Assembly: GCA_021414005.1 (NCBI GenBank)
Contig: JAIOPH010000004.1
Span: 124,001 to 188,000 of the forward strand
DNA: 64,000 bases
Origin: Chthoniobacter sp.
GTDB lineage: Bacteria > Verrucomicrobiota > Verrucomicrobiia > Chthoniobacterales > Chthoniobacteraceae
Reading direction: 5' to 3'
In this document: piece by piece, positions 53,101 to 62,100 of the stretch
Numbering within the stretch: position 1 is the stretch's first letter
Layout of the letters: every line of letters starts with the position of its first letter
Made by a program: the position numbers and the translations under genes
Notes under the pieces: model-generated
Databases searched by the model: none
What the model saw: only the letters and a program-made list of their open reading frames with translations
What the model was told of the DNA's origin: nothing

Positions 53101-56100
53101 TCTTCGCCGGCAATAACAGCTATCAGGGCTCAACCATCCTCAACGCCGCGGGCAGCACCCTCATCCTCACCGGCAATAACACCACCATCGGTGCGACCAC
53201 CATCACCAACGGCACGGTCATCGCCCGTAGCGCCAATGCGCTCGGTGGCAGCGGCAACACCGCCGGGGTCTCGGTGGCCACAGGCCGGAACTTCACCTAC
53301 AACGCCACGACCGACGCGCAGTTGGCCATCGGCGGCGCTCTGGCCATTACTGGTGGCAGCACGTTTATCGGAACCTCCATTGGCAACACCGGCACCAGTT
53401 CCCGGATCAATGTCACGGGTGACGCGACCATCTCCAACGCCAGCCACACTGTAAACATCTACGGCGTTCCGGGCGTGTCGCACAATATCGGGCTGACCAC
53501 ACTGATCAGCGGCGCTGGCGGCGGCAGTTCGCTGGCCCCCGCGACGGTGCCCACCCTTGGCACCGTTTTCAACAACACCGATTTCACCATCAATGCCACT
53601 GCCGGTGATGGAGGAACTCAGCCTTTCACCCGGACCGCCACCGACCTGAAGGTCACCACCGTCACCGCCACGGCTCTGTCCGGCAATGTCTTCTGGAAAG
53701 GTGGCCTTGCGGGCAACACCGGCACATGGGCCGCTTCCAACGGCACGACCCAGAGCAACTGGATGGTGACCGATACCGTGAACCAGCCGCTGACACCCGG
53801 CGCAACCACCGACCTCGTCTTCTCCACCGCGACCTCGCCCGGCACCATGGCCGGCATGTCACTCGGCTCCGACATGTCGGTCCGGAGCATCACGGTCAAC
53901 AACGCGGCCACGGCCTTCGGTCTTAGCGCCGATCCTTACACCCTGACCATCACCCCGTCGGACAGCACGAAGGGCATCGCGCTGAACAACGCGCTGGCGG
54001 CCAGCCCGAGCATCAGCGCCCTCCTGAGCGTGGGCGCGGCGCAGACCTGGACGAACATTTCCGGCCAGACCTTCTCGGTGAACAACAACGTGAACACCGG
54101 CAGCAGCGCGCTGACCATCTCGGGCCAGAGCGGCACCACCATCCTGGGCACGATCAGCGGCAGCGGCAGCATTACCAAGAACAGCAATAGCACGCTGATC
54201 CTCAACGGCTATAACACCTTCTCCGGCGGCATCACCGTCAATCAGGGTGAGGTGCAGTTCGGCAACCCCAACGCCTTCGGCACGGGCACGCTGACCCTCA
54301 ACCGGACGGCGGTCATCAACAGCAACTTCGCGAACCTGATCAACGCCAACAACAACGCGATCACCATCAACGGCGACTTCACCTCCACGGGCAGCCAGGC
54401 GATGAACCTCGGCACCGGCACGGTTTCGCTGGGCACCTCGGCCGGCTTGGTGCGCACTCTGACGGTCAACACCAACCAGTTGACGTTAAATGGCATTGTC
54501 AGCAACGGCACCACCGCCACCGGCATCGTCAAGACCGGCAATAACACCCTGCTCCTCGGCGGAGCCAGCACCTACACGGGTCAGACGATCGTCAACCAGG
54601 GCACGATTAAGCTCGGCACGAGCAACGCTATTCTGTCCGGCAATGCCGTGACCGTCTCCGGCAATGCCGGCAACGCCGCCACGCTGGATCTCAACGGCTT
54701 CAACCAGACTCTCGGCAGCCTGACGATGAGTGGAACCGGCAACGGTGCCAACACTTCGGCCTCGAACGTGATCAACTCGAACGTCGCCAGCCCCAGCACC
54801 CTAACCCTGACCGGCGGGGCGACGGCCTTCACCTATAACTTCGGCAATGGCGGCTTCAACCCCGCGGTGGCTACGATCTCCGTGAATACGGTGAACCTGA
54901 ACGGCGGTGCGACGTTCAATATCATGGACAGTAATCCCAACCCGGATGTGAACATCACCGGCATCGTTCAGAATGGCGACCTGACCAAGATCAACAGCGG
55001 ACAGCTCGCGCTTCAGGGCGTGAACACCTACGCCGGTGCGACGAATATCTACGGCGGTCAGGTGCAGGTCAGCGGCAACTTGGGTACGATCAACCAGTCG
55101 TCGGGCATCGCCATCAGCAACGGCGGTTCGCTGCTCCTGACGAACGGCACCCAGCAGACCGGCGTGAACCGCGTCAAGGACACCGCCGGCATCACCAGCT
55201 ACGGCGGCAACCTACAGTTCAACAACACCTCCAGTGCCGGCGTGGTCTATGCCGAGACCGTTGGCGCACTGGATTTGAAAGCCGGACAGTTCGACGTGAT
55301 CCTGAACACCGACATGACCGGCGGTTCTGGCAACGCCCAGACGCTGACCCTCGGCGGTCTGACCCGCACAGGGACCAACACTTCCGTAGTTACCTTCTCC
55401 GCGACCACCACCAACCCGAACACCACGACCAACATCATCAAGGTCAGTGGAGCGACCGGTGCCGGTGCGGGACAGAACCTGCCCGGCGGCGTGATCCTCG
55501 GGCCATGGGCCACGGTCGGCAATGGCAATAACTCCCAGCGCGACTACGCGGTGTATGACGCTTCGGGCAACGTGATCGCGGCAAACATCACGGGGACAGC
55601 CGAGACCACTTGGACGGATGCAGCTAACGCCTACACTCTCGGCACGACCGAGAACGGCGGCGGTGGAGATGCCACCCTGACCGGCAACCGCACGATGATG
55701 GCCCTGCGCGACATGGGCTCCAACGCCAACCTTACCCTCAATAACTTCAATCTCCGCACCAACGGCCTGATGTATGACGGCAACGGCAACTGGAGTATCA
55801 ACACGACCAGCGGCACGATTTCGACTTCGACCGTAGGCGCGGCCAGCCTCTACATCAGCCCAGGTTTCCAGGGCGGTATTTTCAACAATACCCCCATCGT
55901 GGACAACGGCGGTGCGTTGACGCTCGTCAAGAGTGGCTACCAGAACCTCTACCTCCGCGCCACCAACTCCTACACCGGTGGCACGGTGATCAACGCCGGC
56001 ACTCTCTTCGTGGGGCAAAACTTCACGACCAGCTACCTCGGCACCGGCACCGTGACCTTCGCCGGCGGTGCCATTGATAACGACGGAGCCAACGGCCAGG

Positions 56101-59100
56101 TCTTCTCCAACGCCGTGACCTTCAATGGGGCCGGGACCTATGGCGCGGGCAATAACTTGAACATGGGCTTTACCGGGGCAGTTTCACTGGGCACGGCTCC
56201 CGGCGTGTTCCGCTCCATCGGTGTCAGTAACAGCGCCAACCTGAACCTGTCCGGCGTGATCAGCAACGGCACCACGGTTTTCTCCATTGAGAAGGTCGGC
56301 AGCGGCAATCTCGTGCTGAGCAATCAGAACCTTTACACCGGCGACACCATCATCACCGGCGGCAATATCCAGTTGGCCGCCGGCAACGTCGGTTCGGTCG
56401 GTTCGATCACCAGCACCCCGATCGGCACCGGACGCCTCGTCTTCAACGGCAGCGGTGCCGGCAGCGGCGGCATCTCGTCGAATGGCTCCACGGCCCGGAC
56501 GATCATCAACCCGGTTGTCTTCACTGGCAACGCCACGCTCGGCAACCCCACGAACCAGGTGGGCGGCAGCACGGCCACCGGCAAGGTGACCTTGGCTGCG
56601 GGCATTGATCTCGGCTTCGCGCCGCGCACGATCAACGTCAACAGCGACGTGGAGTTCAGCGGCTTGGTCACCGGCACCGGTGGCGCGGTCGGCGGCGGCA
56701 TCACCAAGGCGGGCGCAGGCACCCTGACCCTCACCAATGCCGGCAACAACTACGACGGCCCGACCAGCGTGGTGCAGGGGATTTTGAAACCCACGGTCGC
56801 TGGGGCCTTGCCGGCTTTGACCAACGTCACGGTCACCGCCAGCCTCGCGCAGGGCGGACTTTCCGTGCTGGACCTCAGCAGTCTGAGCGGCAGCACCAAC
56901 ATCGGCACGCTTCAGATGGGCGGCTACGGAAACTCGTTCACCTCAGGCGGCAATACCCTCTGGGTCAACGGCGGTAATACCAATCCGAGTACCCGCGGCC
57001 AGTCGCTGGTTTCCACCGGGGCCGGAACCCTCGTTCTTGGTGGCGACCTCACCTTCCTCAACAGCGCCAACTCCAACACCGCCACGATCACCGGCAATCT
57101 CAACCTCGGCACGCTGAACTTGGTGCAGACGGGCTTGGGCATCACCCGTAGCTTCGCGATCAACGACAGCACGAATGCTGGCGTGGACATGGAAATCAAG
57201 GCGGTTATTGCCAATTCGACGGCCACCGTGAATGGGAACACCGTCGGGATCGGTATCAACAAGACCGGCGCGGGTCTGCTGCTGCTCTCGGCCAACAACG
57301 CCTACACCGGACAGACCATCCTCAACGGCGGCCAGCTCTGGCTCACCGGCAACAATGCCATCACCACGACCTCTGGCAGCGGCAACGGCTTGTTCACCTT
57401 GACCAGCGGCACCCTCGTCGCCCGCAGCGCCAACGCCCTGGGTGGCGTCAACAACACCGGTGGTGTGACCATGGCCACCCAGCAGACCCTCAACTACAAC
57501 GCTCTGGCCGACGGGAAGCTGTTCATCGGCGGCAACCTGGCCATCACCGGCGGCACCACCACGATCATCGGCGGCACCATCGGCACCACGGCCGGAGCGG
57601 TCGGCACCAGTTCGTCCCAGATCGACGTCACCGGCGCGGCCACGGTCAATGCGGCGGGGGTGAAAGTGAATGTGTTCGGCACCAGCTTTAGCGGTGGCGC
57701 GGGCACCTACACCTTGATTCACGGCGGCGCGGGTAGCACGTTGAGCACGGGCACCGGCTGGGGCATTAACTTCGTCTATAACAACACCAACTTCACCGTC
57801 GCCGCACCCGTGGTGACAGCCACGGATGTGACCGTCACGACCACCGCCGCCACGGCCCTGACGAGCGCCTACTGGAGAGGTAATCTCATCGGCGCGACGC
57901 AGGTCTGGGCGGCCTCCACCGGAGTAAGCGGCGGCACCAGCAACTGGGCGACCAGCGTGGGTGGGACGCGCCAGGAAATCGTGCCCGGGTCCACCACCGA
58001 CGTGTTCATCGCGGGTCCGATTGGCGGCGCGGTGGCCTTGCAGGCACCGAATGCCATGACCCTCGGCTCAGACATGAGTATCAAGAGCCTGACGGTGAAT
58101 GATTACCTCAATGATAACCCGGCGCTCAACGCTGACGGTTACACACTGACCATCGGCACCGGCGGCATCAACCTGCTCGCCCTTAAACAGAACCAAACCT
58201 TTAGCATCAACCCGAACATCACGCTCAACGGGAGCCAGACTTGGTTGAACAACAGCCCCTTGGTCAATATTTCGGGCACGAACTACCAAAACAACACCCT
58301 CACGGTCAACGGCAATGTGGACCTTGGTGCCAACGCGCTGACCTTGAACTATATCGCTGGCCAGGGGTTCAACATCAACGGCAACATCAGCAACACTGGC
58401 ACCCTCGTTAAGACGGGTGCCAGCACGGTTAACATCTCCGGCACCAACACCTTCTCCGGCGGCATTACCGTCAATCAGGGTTCCCTGCAGTTTGGCAATC
58501 CCTACGCGCTGGGCACCGGCACGCTGGCCCTCGCCGGCGGTAACATTGACAGCAGCTTCGGCAATCTGATCAACTTCAACAACAACGCGGTGACGGTGAA
58601 CGCTGACTTCCGGTTCAACGGTTCGCAGAACTTCAACCTCGGCACCGGCGCGATCTCGCTGGGCACCACGCCCGGCGCGTCCCGGACCATCTACGCGGAC
58701 AATAACCAGTTCACCCTCGCCGGTATCATCAGCAACGGCACCACGGCCAAGGAAGTGGTCAAAGCGGGCAACGGCACGCTGGTCCTCGCCGCCGCCAACG
58801 CCTACACGGGCGCCACCACGATCATTCAGGGAACCCTGAAGCTGGGCGTCGCCAACGGCATCCCGCTTAACAGCACCCTGACCTTGGCCGGCTACGCCAA
58901 CAACACCTCCACGCTCGACCTCAACGGTTTCAATTTCTCCACGAACAACCTGACGATGAGCGCGATGCCTCAGGGTAACAATCAGGGCGCGTCGAACCTG
59001 ATTGACTCGAACCCCGGCACCAACGTCCTGACCCTGACCGGCGGGGCCAATGCGCTGAACTATTATGCCGCGCCGAACGGGTTCCAACCGGGCGCGGCGA

Positions 59101-62100
59101 CGATCTCGGTGGCGAAGCTGGACCTGAACGGCGGGGCCACCTTCAATGTTCAGGACAGCGGACCCAACCCCGATGTGAACATCACCTCGGTCGTCCAGAA
59201 CGGCGCGGTGACCAAGAACTTCGGCGGCCAACTCCAATTCCAGGGGGCCAACACCTACACCGGTGCGACCAACATCTACGGCGGCCAGATCACGGTTTCG
59301 GGCGACCTCGGCACGATCAACCAGTCGGCCAGCATTGCCATCAGCAACGGCGGTTCGCTGCTGCTGACCAACGGCAACAACGCGGCGCAGATCGCCATCA
59401 ACCGCGTCGGCAACTCCGCCGGCATCGCCGCTTACGGCGGCAACCTGCAGTTCAACAACACCGCGGCCATCGGGGCGAACTATGCGGAAACCGTCGGCAC
59501 GCTGACGCTGAACAGCGGCCAGTTTGACGTGATCCTGAACACCGACCAGACCTCGGCCACCAACACCCAGACGCTGACCCTCGCCGGTCTAAGTCGCACG
59601 GGTGCGACCAATAGCTCGGTCATCACCTTCTCTGCGACGACCACCAATCCGAACGCGACGACCAATATCATCAAGGTCAGCGGTGCGACCGGCCCTGGTG
59701 CGGGGCAGAACCTCCCCGGGGGCGTGATCATCGGGCCTTGGGCCACCGTCGGCAATGCCAACAATTCCCAGCGCGATTACGCCGTGTATGACGCTTCGGG
59801 CAACGTGATCGCGGCGAACATCACGGGGTCAGCCGAAACCACTTGGACGAATGCAGCTAGAGCCTACACCTTGGGCACGACCGAGAACGGCGGCGGTGGA
59901 GATGCCACCCTAACCGGCAACCGCACCATGATGGCCCTGCGGGACATGGGCTCCAACGCCAACCTCAACCTCAGCACCTTCAATCTCCGGACCGACGGCT
60001 TGATCTATGATGGTAACGGCAACTGGACCATCAGCACCGGTGGCGGCAACCTTTCGACCGCGACGGCGGGCGCGGCCAACCTCTACGTCAGTCCAGGTTT
60101 TCAGGGTAACATCTTCAATAACGCCAACATCGTGGACAACGGCGGTGCCTTGACGCTGGTCAAGAGCGGCTACCAGAACCTCTATCTCCGGGGCTCGACC
60201 AACGCCTTCACCGGCGGCGTCGTGCTCAACGCCGGCACGCTGTTCATTAACGGTGCAACCGGTCTCGGTACGGCTGGCGTCGGTACCCTGTTCGCCAACG
60301 GCGGTTCTCTCGACAACGACAATGTTCAGCTCCCCACCTTCAGCAACGCGGTCGTGATCAACAGCGGCTTCACCTACGGTGCGAGCAGCAACTTCAACCT
60401 GACCCTGAGCGGCACCGTGTCGCTGGGCACGGCTCCCGGCACCATCCGCCAGATCGGAGTAAATAACTCTGCCGCGCTAATTCTGACCAACGTGATCAGC
60501 ACGCCCGGCAGCGCCAACTCCATCGAGAAGACCGGCAGCGGCAACCTGACGCTCACTGCCCAGAACACCTATGCCGGCGATACGATCATCTCCGCCGGTG
60601 CCGTGCAGCTCGGGGCCAATGCCACCGGGTCGGTGGGCGCGGTCACCAGCGGTCCCACGGGGGTCGGTCGGATCGTTCTCAATGGCGGCGCACTCGTCTC
60701 CGACACCACGGCCCGCACGATCATCAACCCGGTGGCCATTACCGGGAACAGCACCTTTGGTTCCGGCAGCGGCGGCGGCAAGATCACCATCAGCTCCCCT
60801 GTTGACCTTGGCTTCGCGCCGCGCCTGGTTTCCACCAGCGGCGACCTGCAGATCGACGGTCTCATCAGTGGCCTCGGCGGGGCTAACGGCGGCGGCATCG
60901 TCAAGGGCGGCGCAGGCACGCTGCTCATCACGAACCCCAATAACACCAATGACCGCTATGACGGCGTGACGGCGGTCATGGGCGGCACGCTCCGGCCCAC
61001 CGTCGCCGGCGCGATCCCGACCGGCACGAACCTGACCGTCAGCAACAATCTCCAGTACTCGACCGCCACGTTCGACCTGAACAACCTCAATTTGACCATC
61101 GGCACCCTGACCATGGGCAGCGTCAACAACAACACGATGCCCATCAATTCCACGAGCAATACCTATGCGCTCGTGACCACGGGAACCGGCACACTGACCT
61201 TGGGCGGCGATGTCAACTACATCAACCAGAACAACGCCTACACCTCGACGGTCAGCGGCAAGCTGGAGTTGGGCACGGCGAACCTGAACCAGCTCAGCAC
61301 GGGTGCCGCGCGCAACTTCGGCATCGCCGACAGCAGCCAGACCGGTGAGGACATGAACATCTCCGCGGTCATCACCGGCTCCGGCGTCGGCATCAACAAG
61401 AGCGGCTCGGGCACCCTGGTGCTGAGCGCCGCCAGTAACACCTTCACCGGCCCGATGACTGTGACCGCGGGCACGCTGAGCCTCAAGGCCGCCGGCGTCT
61501 ATGCGGGTGCGACCAATGTGAGCGGCACCGGCAGCACGCTGCTCGTCCGCAACGCCACCGCCCTCAACGGCGCGGGCAACAACGTGACAATGGGTGTCGG
61601 CACGAACCTGACCTATGTGCCCACGGCCAACGCGCAGATGACCATCGGCGGCTCGCTGAGCATCACCGGCGGCACCAGCACCACCATCGGCACGGCCATC
61701 GGCAGCTCGCTGACCGGGGCGGCGATTAATGTGACGGGCGCTGCGAGCATCAGCAACGCCGCGCACATCATCAGCATCCGCAGCATCGACGGCATCACCA
61801 CCGGCGCCACCGGCACCTACACCCTCATCACGGGCGGCGCGGGCAGTTCGTTGAACCCGGTGACCACGCCGACCCTCGGCGTCGTTTATAACAACACGAA
61901 CTTCACCGTCGGCGCGCTGGCCCGGCCCGACGCCCAAAACATCACGGTAGCGATTACCAACGCCGCACCCATTACCACCGCCTACTGGCGGGGTGGTCTG
62001 GCGGCCATTGGCGGAATCACGGTGAACAATGTGATGTCGGCCTCGAATGGCTCAACAGCCAGCAACTGGGCGCTGGCGACGAGCCCGGCCGCCGTGCAGG

